64,000 bases of DNA, taken from positions 310,001 to 374,000 of the forward strand of contig NZ_BMVO01000002.1 of NCBI RefSeq assembly GCF_014650755.1, read 5' to 3'. Origin of the DNA: Streptomyces chryseus (GTDB lineage Bacteria > Actinomycetota > Actinomycetes > Streptomycetales > Streptomycetaceae). The notes under the pieces were generated by a model. That model made no database searches, was not told the DNA's origin, and saw only the letters and a list, made by a program, of their open reading frames with translations. Numbering within the stretch: position 1 is the first letter of the stretch; each line of letters begins with the position of its first letter. Shown in pieces: positions 21,418-33,355 of the stretch. Position numbers and translations under genes: made by a program.

Positions 21418-23100
21418 ATGACTGAGTACGGCCGGGGCGCAGGCCACGAACCGTGGCATCCCGAGGACCCGTTGTACGGGGACCAGGGGTGGGCAGGGCA
21501 GCAGGCCGAACAGGGCACGCAGGACCCGTACGGCGGCCAGCCACAGCACTACCAGCAGGAGCCGCAGCAGTACCAGCACGACGCGCAGCAGCAGCAGTAT
21601 CAGCACGAGCAGCAGCCGCAGCCGCAGCAGCCGTACTACGACGGCGGGCAGCACTACGCCGAGCAGCAGCAGTACGGCCACAACGGCGGCTGGGACACGC
21701 CCCAGCAGCAGGAGCCGGTGCCGTACGGGATGAACCCGGCGGCCGACCCCTACGCCGGCCAGCAGCCCGCCTACGGCGCCGACGGGAACGACTACTACGC
21801 CGCGCCCGACGCGTACCCCCCGCCGCAGCCTCCCAACCAGCGCCGCACCCCCGAGCCGGAACCGACGGCCGAGTGGGACGCGGAGCAGGAGGCCCCGGAG
21901 AAGCACCCCTTCTTCACGGGCGCCGACGAGGGCGACGACGCGGAACCGGACCAGCCCCGCGAGCCCCGGCGCGGCCGGGGCGGCAACGACCGCCGCGGCG
22001 GGAAGCCCAAGAAGAAGAGCCGCAACGGGACGGCGTGCCTGTTCGTCGCGGTGGTCCTGGTCGGCGGTGTGGGCGGCCTCGGCTACTTCGGATACCAGTT
22101 CTATCAGGACCAGTTCGGTGCTCCCGAGGACTTCGCGGGCAGCGGCACCGGTTCCGTCGAGGTCGAGATCCCCAAGGGCGCGGGGCTGGGGCAGATCGGC
22201 AGCATCCTCGCCCGCAAGGGAGTGGTCAAGAGCTCGGGTGCCTTCGTGTCGGCGGCGACGGCCAACCCGAAGAGCCAGGGAATCCAGCCCGGCGTCTATC
22301 CGATGAAGAAGGAGATGTCCGGCAAGGCGGCCGTCGATCTCATGATCAACCCGTCGAACCTGAACGCCCTCATCGTCAAGGAGGGCGAGCGGAACGTCGG
22401 GATCTACGAGGCGATCGACAACAAGCTGAAGCTGGACGCCGGTACCACGGAGGACGTCGCCGAGAAGGAGTTCAAGGACCTCGGCCTGCCCGAATGGGCC
22501 AACGACGACCCCGACATCAAGGACCCGCTGGAAGGCTTCCTCTACCCGTCGCGGTACGACATCGGCAAGAAGTCGACGCCCAAGTCCGTGCTCAAGGAAA
22601 TGGTGACGCGGGCCAAGGCGAAGTACGAGGCCGCGAACGTCGAAGCCGAGGCGCAGAGGCTCGGGCTCGACTCGCCGATGCAGCTGATCACGGTGGCGAG
22701 CCTCGTCCAGGTCGAAGGCAAGTACAAGCACGACTTCGAGAAGGTCTCCAGGGTCGTCTACAACCGGCTCAAGCCGAACAACACCGAGACGGTGGGACGG
22801 CTCGAGTTCGACTCCACGATCAACTACATCAAGGCCGAGAGCAGGCTGGACATCGGGGCCGTCGACAGCCTGCGCCAGATCAAGGACCCGTACAACACGT
22901 ACGACATCAAGGGCCTGCCGCCGGGCGCCATCAGCAACCCCGGCGCCGACGCGCTGCACTCGGCGATCAACCCGAAGCCCGGCCCCTGGTACTACTTCGT
23001 GTCGGTCACAGCGGACAAGACGCTCTTCGCGGTGACCAACGCCGAGCACGAGAAGAACCGGCGGCAGTACGAGGAAGAGCTGGAGAAGTCCGGACAGTGA
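21418..23100 (+). CDS. mltG: MltG, endolytic murein transglycosylase
   Basis: Inner-membrane lytic transglycosylase that cleaves nascent peptidoglycan strands. ATG 21418 (MTEYGRGAGHEPWHPEDP, 560 aa) follows GGGG. The first 200 residues are cytoplasmic and remarkable: Gln/Tyr/His/Pro-rich (residues about 30-110 are mostly Q, Y, P, H and G), then acidic and basic stretches. One membrane span follows at about 203-222, a LysM-like region (VEIPKGAGLGQIGSILARKGV), and the YceG catalytic domain with LEGFLYPSRYDI and ASLVQVEGKYKHDF, whose Glu (E433) corresponds to the conserved catalytic residue. The stop overlaps the aroE start, an order found widely in actinobacteria (ruvX-mltG-aroE). Confidence 0.94.
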   Translation: MTEYGRGAGHEPWHPEDPLYGDQGWAGQQAEQGTQDPYGGQPQHYQQEPQQYQHDAQQQQYQHEQQPQPQQPYYDGGQHYAEQQQYGHNGGWDTPQQQEPVPYGMNPAADPYAGQQPAYGADGNDYYAAPDAYPPPQPPNQRRTPEPEPTAEWDAEQEAPEKHPFFTGADEGDDAEPDQPREPRRGRGGNDRRGGKPKKKSRNGTACLFVAVVLVGGVGGLGYFGYQFYQDQFGAPEDFAGSGTGSVEVEIPKGAGLGQIGSILARKGVVKSSGAFVSAATANPKSQGIQPGVYPMKKEMSGKAAVDLMINPSNLNALIVKEGERNVGIYEAIDNKLKLDAGTTEDVAEKEFKDLGLPEWANDDPDIKDPLEGFLYPSRYDIGKKSTPKSVLKEMVTRAKAKYEAANVEAEAQRLGLDSPMQLITVASLVQVEGKYKHDFEKVSRVVYNRLKPNNTETVGRLEFDSTINYIKAESRLDIGAVDSLRQIKDPYNTYDIKGLPPGAISNPGADALHSAINPKPGPWYYFVSVTADKTLFAVTNAEHEKNRRQYEEELEKSGQ

Positions 23101-23924
23101 GCACGCCCCGACGCGCGGCCGTCCTCGGCTCGCCCATCGCCCACTCCCTCTCGCCGGTGCTCCACCGCGCCGCGTACGCGGAACTCGGGCTCGCCCACTG
23201 GTCGTACGACCGCTTCGAGGTGGACGAGGCCGGGCTCCCGCGCTTCTTCGCGGAGCTCGACGCGTCCTGGGCGGGGCTGTCCCTGACCATGCCGCTCAAG
23301 CGGGCCGTCATCCCGCTGCTCGACGAGATCAGCGACACGGCGGCCGCCGTCGAGGCGGTCAACACCGTGGTCTTCAGGGAGGACGGCCGGCGCCTCGGCG
23401 ACAACACCGACATCCCGGGGATGATCGCCGCCCTGCGTGAAAGGGGCATCGAGAAAGTCGACTCCGCCGCGGTCCTCGGCGCCGGGGCCACCGCCTCGTC
23501 CGCCCTGGCCGCGCTCTCCCGGCTGTGCACCGGCCCGGTGACGGCGTACGTCCGCAGCCCCGCCCGGGCCGACGAGATGCGGCAGTGGGGCGAGCGGCTC
23601 GGAGTCGACGTACGGATCGCCGACTGGGCCCAGGCGGACCGGGCGTTCGACGCGCCGCTCGTCGTCGCCACCACCCCGGCCGGCACGACCGACGCGTTGG
23701 CCGGAGCCGTGCCGGACCGCCCCGGCACGCTGTTCGACGTGCTGTACGAGCCGTGGCCGACGGCGCTCGCGGCGGCCTGGTCCGCCCACGGTGGCGCGGT
23801 CGTCGGCGGCCTCGACCTGCTGGTCCACCAGGCCGCGCTCCAGGTGGAGCAGATGACGGGCCGCGCCACCGCGCCGCTCCCCGTCATGCGGGCCGCGGGT
23901 GAGCGCGCACTCGCCGCCCACTAG
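23097..23924 (+). CDS. aroE: Shikimate dehydrogenase
   Basis: NADP-dependent reduction of 3-dehydroshikimate to shikimate (275 aa). GTG at 23097 overlaps the mltG stop as GTGA. The shikimate-binding SPIAHSLSPVLHRAAY is at residues 12-27, the catalytic Lys in LTMPLKRAVIP, the Asp in DNTDIPGM, and the nucleotide-binding loop GAGATASSAL near residue 130. The C-terminal LDLLVHQAALQVE is typical. It starts the shikimate segment that continues with aroC-K-B-Q. Confidence 0.95.
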   Translation: MSTPRRAAVLGSPIAHSLSPVLHRAAYAELGLAHWSYDRFEVDEAGLPRFFAELDASWAGLSLTMPLKRAVIPLLDEISDTAAAVEAVNTVVFREDGRRLGDNTDIPGMIAALRERGIEKVDSAAVLGAGATASSALAALSRLCTGPVTAYVRSPARADEMRQWGERLGVDVRIADWAQADRAFDAPLVVATTPAGTTDALAGAVPDRPGTLFDVLYEPWPTALAAAWSAHGGAVVGGLDLLVHQAALQVEQMTGRATAPLPVMRAAGERALAAH

Positions 23925-23966
23925 GATCTGCGGAGAGAACCGCAGGTCACAGGGGGAGAAGCGATC

Positions 23967-24155
23967 ATGAGCAGGGCGGCGGAGCAGACGCTGGCGGCGC
24001 CGGACCTGCTGAAGCTGACGCTGTACCTCCTGCCGGAGTGGCTCCGTATCGCGCTCGGCGCGGCCGTTCTGCTCCTGATGACGGCCTACGGCATCGGCCG
24101 GCTGAGGCGCGCCGTGGCGGCGCGGCGGAGCCCCTCCGCGCGTCCCGCGGAGTGA
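23967..24155 (+). CDS. Small single-span membrane protein between aroE and aroC
   Basis: A 62-aa reading frame with a good ribosome site (GGGGAGAAG ending six bases before the ATG). One hydrophobic span (residues about 29-45, LRIALGAAVLLLMTAYGIG) is followed by an Arg-rich tail, so the C-terminus should be inside. I do not recognise a family. It keeps the typical GC-rich third-position pattern, which supports coding. Confidence 0.6.
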   Translation: MSRAAEQTLAAPDLLKLTLYLLPEWLRIALGAAVLLLMTAYGIGRLRRAVAARRSPSARPAE

Positions 24156-24284
24156 GAAGGTCGTCCGACTGATGGACCGGCGGCCGGGACGGGCGCCCGG
24201 TCGTGGGAGGATCAGGGGTGGCGGGCCAGGGCCGCGCACCCGGTCGCGCCGTCGCAGTTCCAGGCGCGAGCATGAGGAGCACCG

Positions 24285-27521
<3,237 letters not shown>

Positions 27522-27537
27522 CGGGGCACTCTGGACC

Positions 27538-27573
27538 TGCCCCCGCCGTTCACAGTAGAACGGCGGGGGCAGG
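27538..27573 (+). terminator. Terminator of the aro operon
   Basis: A perfect 14-bp stem, CTGCCCCCGCCGTT (27538-27551) and AACGGCGGGGGCAG (27560-27573), with the loop CACAGTAG. Confidence 0.88.
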
Positions 27574-27641
27574 TACCTTTCGGTAGGCCCGGGCCGTCCT
27601 GGTCCGCCAAGAGTCGCCTGTACGAGACGGAGTCGCACCGG

Positions 27642-28520
27642 ATGCAGCACGCAGTGGGGGCTCCGCTGCCACCGCCCCAGAGGCCCGCCGCAGGGTGGGC
27701 ACACGGCGCCCCGCAACCCGCCGGACCGCACGCGGGCCCGCCTCCCGGCCCCGCAGGGCCTCCCGGGCCCCCAGGGCCGCCCCACCCGCCCCAGGCGCCA
27801 CAGGTCCCCGCGCCTCCCGGCTGGAGCGGTCCCGTCCAGCAGCACGCCCAGCACGCCTCCGTGCCGCCGGGCCGGGAGATCACCGGGCACGTGCAGCTGC
27901 CGCCGGGCGGGCCGGTCCCCGTCCCGGCGCCGCCGCACGCCGCCGCGCCCACGGACACCGGCACCACCACGCTCGCGGTGCTGCTCATCGGCCCCGCCGG
28001 CGCGGGCAAGACGACCGTCGCCCGGCACTGGGCGCGGCACCGCCGGGTGCCGACCGCCCACATCAGCCTCGACGACGTACGCGAATGGGTGTGCTCGGGG
28101 TTCGCCGACCCGCAGTCCGGCTGGAACGACCAGTCCGAGGCCCAGTACCGCCTCGCCCGCCGCACGTGCGGCTTCGCCGCCCGCAACTTCCTCGCCAACG
28201 GCATCTCGTGCATCGTCGACGACGCGGTCTTCCCGGACCGCCCCGTCGTCGGGCTCGGCGGCTGGAAGCGGCACGTGGGGCCGGGGCTGCTGCCGGTCGT
28301 CATCCTCCCCGGCCTGGAGATCGTGCTGGAGCGCAACGCGCAGCGCAGCGGCAACCGGCGCCTGTCCGACGAGGAAGTCGCCCGGATCCACGGCCGGATG
28401 GCCGGGTGGTACGGCTCCGGGCTGCCGATCATCGACAACTCGCAGTACGACGTGCCGACCACGGCCCGCGTCCTGGACGAGGTGCTCGCCCGCTCCATAG
28501 CCAGCCCGCCCGCCTGGTAG
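27642..28520 (+). CDS. P-loop kinase-like ATP-binding protein with Pro/Gly-rich N-terminus
   Basis: A 292-aa protein. Residues 1-105 are low complexity, rich in Pro, Gly, Ala, His and Gln, with a collagen-like stretch GPPGPPGPP. From about residue 110 it is a small P-loop domain: LLIGPAGAGKTT (Walker A at 117-124), ISLDDVREWVCSG, NGISCIVDDAVFPDR and LERNAQRSGNRRLSDEEV, resembling predicted kinases of the AAA_33/Zeta-toxin-like group. The substrate is unknown. It follows the aro terminator as a separate unit. The N-terminal tail probably mediates interactions or is disordered. Confidence 0.78.
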   Translation: MQHAVGAPLPPPQRPAAGWAHGAPQPAGPHAGPPPGPAGPPGPPGPPHPPQAPQVPAPPGWSGPVQQHAQHASVPPGREITGHVQLPPGGPVPVPAPPHAAAPTDTGTTTLAVLLIGPAGAGKTTVARHWARHRRVPTAHISLDDVREWVCSGFADPQSGWNDQSEAQYRLARRTCGFAARNFLANGISCIVDDAVFPDRPVVGLGGWKRHVGPGLLPVVILPGLEIVLERNAQRSGNRRLSDEEVARIHGRMAGWYGSGLPIIDNSQYDVPTTARVLDEVLARSIASPPAW

Positions 28521-28611
28521 AGCCACCGTGACCTCCCGCCGGCGCGCCCCACGCCGCCCGGTCGGACGCGCTGAACCGGCCGGACGCGGGCGGCGCTCGT
28601 ACGCTCGAACC

Positions 28612-29718
28612 ATGTCAGAGCTGTATGCGGTCCGCCGTGGACGGCTGCGCGACCGGTGTGCCGCTGCCGGCAGCGCCGCCTCGCTGGTCTCCCGTCCCGC
28701 CAACGTCCGCTACCTCGCCGGCGGGGCGCCGCCCGGCGCCGTACTGCTGCTCGGGCCGGACGAGGACGTCCTGATCTGCCCCGGTACGTCGGTGCCCGAC
28801 CCGGGGGAGGGCCGCCCCGACGACCGGCTGCGGATCACCGTGCTACCCGCGCCCGGAGGCGACACCGTCGTCGCGGCGGCGCGCACGGCCGCGGCGGCCG
28901 GCGCCGAGTCGCTCGCCGTGGAGGAGACCCACCTGACCGTCGCCCGGCACCGGGCTCTGGGCTCGGTCGCACCCCGGCTGCGCCTGGGCGACCTGTCGGG
29001 CGCCGTCGAGCAGCTGCGGATCGTCAAGGACGAGGAAGAGATCGCGTCCCTGCGGATCGCGGCCGAGATCACCGACCAGGCGCTCGGAGAGCTGCTCGAA
29101 TCGATCCTGGTCGGCCGGACCGAGCGGCACCTCGCGCTGGAGCTGGAGCGCCGCCTGGTCGACCACGGCGCGGACGGGACCGCCTTCCCCACGTCGGTCG
29201 CCACCGGTCCGAACGCGGGCCTGGGCCGGCACCGGCCCTCGGACCGACGCGTCGAGGAGGGAGATTTCCTCTCGGTCTGCCTCGGCGCCAACTACCGCGG
29301 CTACCGGTGCGAGATCGGCCGTACCTTCGTCATCGGCACGACGCCCGCCGACTGGCAGATCGAGCTGTACGAGGTCGTATTCGCCGCTCAGCGGGCGGGC
29401 CGGGAGGCGCTCGTACCGGGTGCGGAGTACCGCGAAGTCGACCGCGCGGCCCGCCACGTACTCGCCGCCGCGGGCCACGGCGAGGGGCTCGCGCCGAAGA
29501 CCGGGCACGGTGTCGGGCTCGAAATCGAGGAGGACCCGCAGTTGGCACCTGCGGCCATGGGTAAACTGGACGCTTGTGTGCCGGTCACCGTCGAACCGGG
29601 GGTCCACCTCCCGGGCCGGGGCGGTGTCCGGATCGATGACACGCTCGTCGTACGCCCCGACGCGGACGGCGGACCCGAGCTACTCACCATCACGACCAAG
29701 GAGCTGCTCGCGCTGTAG
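28612..29718 (+). CDS. M24 (Xaa-Pro aminopeptidase/PepQ-like) homologue with altered metal ligands
   Basis: A 368-aa pita-bread-fold protein in the usual place upstream of efp. The N-terminal creatinase-like domain (1-135) is followed by the M24 domain. Of the five dimetal ligands in active relatives (D, D, H, E, E), the aligned residues are C223 ([11 protein letters not shown]), E234 (CEIGRTF), H299 (TGHGVGLE), E328 (VEPGVHL) and D342 (VRIDDT); only H299 and E328 are canonical. It may be inactive as a peptidase, use one metal, or have a new role. No Shine-Dalgarno precedes ATG 28612; TACGCT six bases upstream could give a leaderless message. Confidence 0.85.
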   Translation: MSELYAVRRGRLRDRCAAAGSAASLVSRPANVRYLAGGAPPGAVLLLGPDEDVLICPGTSVPDPGEGRPDDRLRITVLPAPGGDTVVAAARTAAAAGAESLAVEETHLTVARHRALGSVAPRLRLGDLSGAVEQLRIVKDEEEIASLRIAAEITDQALGELLESILVGRTERHLALELERRLVDHGADGTAFPTSVATGPNAGLGRHRPSDRRVEEGDFLSVCLGANYRGYRCEIGRTFVIGTTPADWQIELYEVVFAAQRAGREALVPGAEYREVDRAARHVLAAAGHGEGLAPKTGHGVGLEIEEDPQLAPAAMGKLDACVPVTVEPGVHLPGRGGVRIDDTLVVRPDADGGPELLTITTKELLAL

Positions 29719-29788
29719 CCCAGCGCCACAGTGCGACCCCCAGGTCACAGCAGCCCCACCAGCCTTCAGTCCAGGAGATTCCGCAACC

Positions 29789-30355
29789 GTGGCTTCCACG
29801 AACGACCTCAAGAACGGCATGGTGCTCAAGCTCGACGGGGGCCAGCTCTGGTCCGTCGTCGAGTTCCAGCACGTCAAGCCCGGCAAGGGCCCTGCCTTCG
29901 TGCGCACCAAGCTCAAGAACGTGCTCTCCGGCAAGGTCGTCGACAAGACCTTCAACGCCGGCGTGAAGGTCGAGACGGCCACCATCGACCGACGCGACAT
30001 GCAGTTCTCGTACATGGACGGCGAGTACTTCGTCTTCATGGACATGGACACGTACGACCAGCTCATGGTCGACCGCAAGTCCGTCGGCGACGCCGCCAAC
30101 TTCCTGATCGAGGGCTTCACCGCCTCCGTCGCCCAGCACGAGGGCGAGGTGCTGTACGTCGAGCTGCCCGCCGCGGTCGAGCTGACCGTCAAGCACACCG
30201 ACCCGGGCGTCCAGGGCGACCGCTCCACCGGCGGCACCAAGCCGGCCACGCTGGAGACGGACCACGAGATCCAGGTCCCGCTCTTCATCACCACCGGTGA
30301 GAAGATCAAGGTCGACACCCGCACGAGCGATTACCTCGGCCGGGTGAACAGCTAA
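29789..30355 (+). CDS. efp: Elongation factor P
   Basis: Relieves ribosome stalling at polyproline by entering the E site (188 aa, three beta-barrel domains). GTG 29789 ([17 protein letters not shown]) follows AGGAG. The tip loop is PGKGP with K33, the short palindromic loop described for actinobacterial EF-P whose lysine can act unmodified; no modification enzymes (EpmA/EpmB) are nearby. nusB starts two bases after the stop. Confidence 0.96.
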   Translation: MASTNDLKNGMVLKLDGGQLWSVVEFQHVKPGKGPAFVRTKLKNVLSGKVVDKTFNAGVKVETATIDRRDMQFSYMDGEYFVFMDMDTYDQLMVDRKSVGDAANFLIEGFTASVAQHEGEVLYVELPAAVELTVKHTDPGVQGDRSTGGTKPATLETDHEIQVPLFITTGEKIKVDTRTSDYLGRVNS

Positions 30356-30357
30356 CC

Positions 30358-30786
30358 GTGGCTGCCCGGAACACGGCGCGCAAGCGCGCCTTCCAGATCC
30401 TCTTCGAGGCCGACCAGCGCGGTGAGTCCGTGCAGACGGTCCTCGCGGACTGGATGCGGCACGCCAGGACCGACACCCGTCAGCCGCCGGTCAGCGAGTA
30501 CACGATGCAGCTCGTCGAGGGGTACGCGCAGTACGCGGACCGCATCGAGGACCTCATGGCCACGTACGCGGTCGACTGGGAGATCGACAGGATGCCGGTC
30601 GTCGACCGGAACATCCTGCGGCTCGGCACGTACGAGCTGGTGTGGATGGACGAGACGCCCGACGCGGTGGTGATCGACGAGGCGGTGCAGCTCGCCAAGG
30701 AGTTCTCCACCGACGACTCACCGTCCTTCGTGAACGGTCTCCTCGGCCGTTTCAAGGACCTCAAGCCGAATCTGCGGCGCGAATAG
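30358..30786 (+). CDS. nusB: NusB transcription antitermination factor
   Basis: Binds boxA RNA with S10 (NusE) during rRNA antitermination (142 aa). The protein begins MAARNTARKRAFQILFEAD, and the core shows VVDRNILRLGTYELVW and AVVIDEAVQLAKEFSTDDSPSFVNGLL, both signature NusB stretches. It is co-transcribed with efp, the standard actinobacterial order, and is followed by a hairpin. Confidence 0.95.
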   Translation: MAARNTARKRAFQILFEADQRGESVQTVLADWMRHARTDTRQPPVSEYTMQLVEGYAQYADRIEDLMATYAVDWEIDRMPVVDRNILRLGTYELVWMDETPDAVVIDEAVQLAKEFSTDDSPSFVNGLLGRFKDLKPNLRRE

Positions 30787-30815
30787 GTCCGTCGCCCGGC
30801 CCAAGACGGCTGAAA

Positions 30816-30849
30816 GGCCCCCGGCACGCCTCACGGCATGCCGGGGGCC
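30816..30849 (+). terminator. nusB terminator
   Basis: An 11-bp perfect stem GGCCCCCGGCA (30816-30826) and TGCCGGGGGCC (30839-30849), extended by AAA/TTT around one bulged C, then TTTCGTCTTT. Confidence 0.82.
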
Positions 30850-30928
30850 CTTTCGTCTTTGCCGGGTCGGTGCCCGGGCAGTGTTCTGAGGGGCAGCGGG
30901 GCGGGCAAAGCGGCAAAAGCGACGAGAA

Positions 30929-30974
30929 AACGCCGGGGCGGACGGAAGTGAAAGCTTCCGCCGACCCCGGCGTT
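30929..30974 (-). terminator. bldD terminator
   Basis: AACGCCGGGG-CGG-(A)-CGGAAG, loop TGAAAG, CTTCCG-CCG-(A)-CCCCGGCGTT: a 19-bp stem with two bulged A residues. Read on the minus strand it ends in GCGTTTTC, a T-run, 25 nt after the bldD stop. Confidence 0.85.
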
Positions 30975-30998
30975 ACGTTTCTGCTGGCGCCGCTCGAC

Positions 30999-31499
30999 CT
31001 AGATGTCGTCGTGGGAGACCGCGCGGCGCGCGTCCGCGTCGAGCACACCCCAGCTGATGAGCTGCTCGGTCAGGACCGAGGGCGACTGGTCGTAGATGAC
31101 GGCGAGCGTGCGCAGGTCGTCCTGGCGGATCGACAGCACCTTGCCGTTGTAATCGCCGCGCTGTGACTGGATCGTCGCCGCGTAGCGCTGGAGCGGGCCC
31201 GCCTTCTCGGCCGGCACGTGGGCCAGGCGCTCGAGATCCAGGCGGAGCTTCGGCGGCGGCTCGGCGGCGCCGCCGGGCGTCGTGCCCGGCAGCAGCTCCT
31301 GCACCGGTACGCCGTAGAAGTCCGCGAGCTCGGCAAGGCGCTGCACGGTCACGGCGCGGTCGCCGCGCTCGTACGAGCCCACCACGACGGCCTTCCAGCG
31401 GCCCTGGGACTTCTCCTCGACACCGTGGAGGGAAAGGCCCTGCTGGGTGCGGATGGCGCGGAGCTTGGCCCCGAGCTGTTTTGCGTATTCGCTGGACAT
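30999..31499 (-). CDS. bldD: BldD, c-di-GMP-dependent master repressor of development
   Basis: Global regulator that, dimerised by a c-di-GMP tetramer, represses sporulation genes during vegetative growth (166 aa). The N-terminal XRE-type HTH spans about residues 10-65 (SLHGVEEKSQGRWKAVVVGSYERG). The C-terminal domain carries the c-di-GMP signature RGD (114-116) and RQDD (125-128), fully intact. ATG 31499 follows GGGGAG. It is transcribed towards nusB, with its own promoter overlapped by a BldD-type operator. Confidence 0.98.
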   Translation of the reverse strand: MSSEYAKQLGAKLRAIRTQQGLSLHGVEEKSQGRWKAVVVGSYERGDRAVTVQRLAELADFYGVPVQELLPGTTPGGAAEPPPKLRLDLERLAHVPAEKAGPLQRYAATIQSQRGDYNGKVLSIRQDDLRTLAVIYDQSPSVLTEQLISWGVLDADARRAVSHDDI

Positions 31500-31525
31500 A
31501 TGGCTCCCCGGACGCAGACTGGTAA

Positions 31526-31564
31526 CTCACTGTGAGGTTACGCAGCGTTACTTGGGTGCGTCAA
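31526..31564 (-). promoter_or_regulatory. bldD promoter with overlapping BldD operator
   Basis: On the minus strand TTGACG (31559-31564), an 18-nt spacer and TAACCT (31535-31540) form a sigma-HrdB-like promoter. The palindrome CTCACAGTGAG (31526-31536), matching the GTGAC/GTCAC-like BldD box type, overlaps the end of the -10 and the predicted start point, as expected for autorepression, which is known for BldD in S. coelicolor. Confidence 0.75.
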
Positions 31565-31648
31565 GCCGAATGGGGCCAGACCGCCTACTCGTGGGGTCTC
31601 GCAAGGGTTGCCGAATAGTGCTGGTACCGTGGTGACGCAATTTCGACG

Positions 31649-32270
<622 letters not shown>

Positions 32271-32366
32271 CGCATTCCCGTACGGGCCCGGACCACCCGG
32301 GGCCGCGCACCGGTCTGCCCTCCTGCCCGCCTCCCCACACGCCCCTGACGAACCACGGAGCACCAG

Positions 32367-33353
32367 ATGAAGCGTCACCTCATCTCGGCCGCCGACCTCA
32401 CCCGCGACGACGCCGTGCTGATCCTCGACACCGCCGAGGAGATGGCCCGCGTCGCGGACCGGCCGATCAAGAAGCTGCCGACCCTGCGCGGACGTACGGT
32501 CGTCAACCTCTTCTTCGAGGACTCGACCCGCACCCGCATCTCCTTCGAGGCCGCCGCCAAGCGCCTCTCCGCCGACGTCATCAACTTCTCCGCCAAGGGC
32601 TCGTCCGTCTCCAAGGGCGAGTCGCTCAAGGACACCGCGCTGACCCTGGAGGCGATGGGCGCCGACGCCGTCGTCATCCGGCACCACGCCTCCGGAGCCC
32701 CCTACCGCCTCGCGACGTCCGGCTGGATCGACGGCGCGGTCGTCAACGCGGGCGACGGCACGCACGAGCACCCCACCCAGGCGCTCCTCGACGCCTTCAC
32801 CATGCGCCGCAGGCTCGTCGGCCCCGACGCCGGAATAGGGCGTGACCTGGACGGACGCCGGATCACCATCGTCGGCGACGTACTGCACAGCCGCGTGGCG
32901 CGCTCCAACGTCCACCTGCTGCACACCCTCGGCGCCGAAGTGACCCTGGTGGCCCCGCCCACGCTGGTCCCGATCGGCGTCGAGCACTGGCCGTGCCAGG
33001 TTTCGTACCACCTCGACGAGGTGCTGCCGAAGTCGGACGCGGTCATGATGCTGCGTGTGCAGCGCGAGCGGATGAACGCCGCCTTCTTCCCGACCGAGCG
33101 CGAGTACTCGCGGCGCTACGGCCTGGACGGCGACCGGATGGCCCGGATGCCCGAGCACGCCATCGTCATGCACCCCGGCCCGATGAACCGCGGCATGGAG
33201 ATCACCGCGCAGGTCGCCGACTCCGACCGCTGCACGGCCGTCGAGCAGGTCGCCAACGGCGTCTCGACCCGGATGGCCGTGCTGTACCTCCTGTTGGGCG
33301 GCAACGAGTCCGCCATCAGCCCTGCCCCCGCACGCACCGAGGAGAACAAGTAA
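32367..33353 (+). CDS. pyrB: Aspartate carbamoyltransferase, catalytic chain
   Basis: Carbamoyl phosphate plus aspartate to carbamoylaspartate (328 aa). The carbamoyl-phosphate site [13 protein letters not shown] is at about residues 51-63; [19 protein letters not shown] and HPGPMNRG are intact. No regulatory pyrI is present. It starts 96 bp after pyrR; GGAG precedes the ATG by about eight bases. Confidence 0.96.
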   Translation: MKRHLISAADLTRDDAVLILDTAEEMARVADRPIKKLPTLRGRTVVNLFFEDSTRTRISFEAAAKRLSADVINFSAKGSSVSKGESLKDTALTLEAMGADAVVIRHHASGAPYRLATSGWIDGAVVNAGDGTHEHPTQALLDAFTMRRRLVGPDAGIGRDLDGRRITIVGDVLHSRVARSNVHLLHTLGAEVTLVAPPTLVPIGVEHWPCQVSYHLDEVLPKSDAVMMLRVQRERMNAAFFPTEREYSRRYGLDGDRMARMPEHAIVMHPGPMNRGMEITAQVADSDRCTAVEQVANGVSTRMAVLYLLLGGNESAISPAPARTEENK

Positions 33354-33355
33354 CG

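Noticed and set aside
21520..21720. CAGCAG-rich stretch as a tandem DNA repeat
   Set aside because: It is the coding sequence of the Gln-rich part of MltG; the units are irregular and it is better described as protein low complexity.
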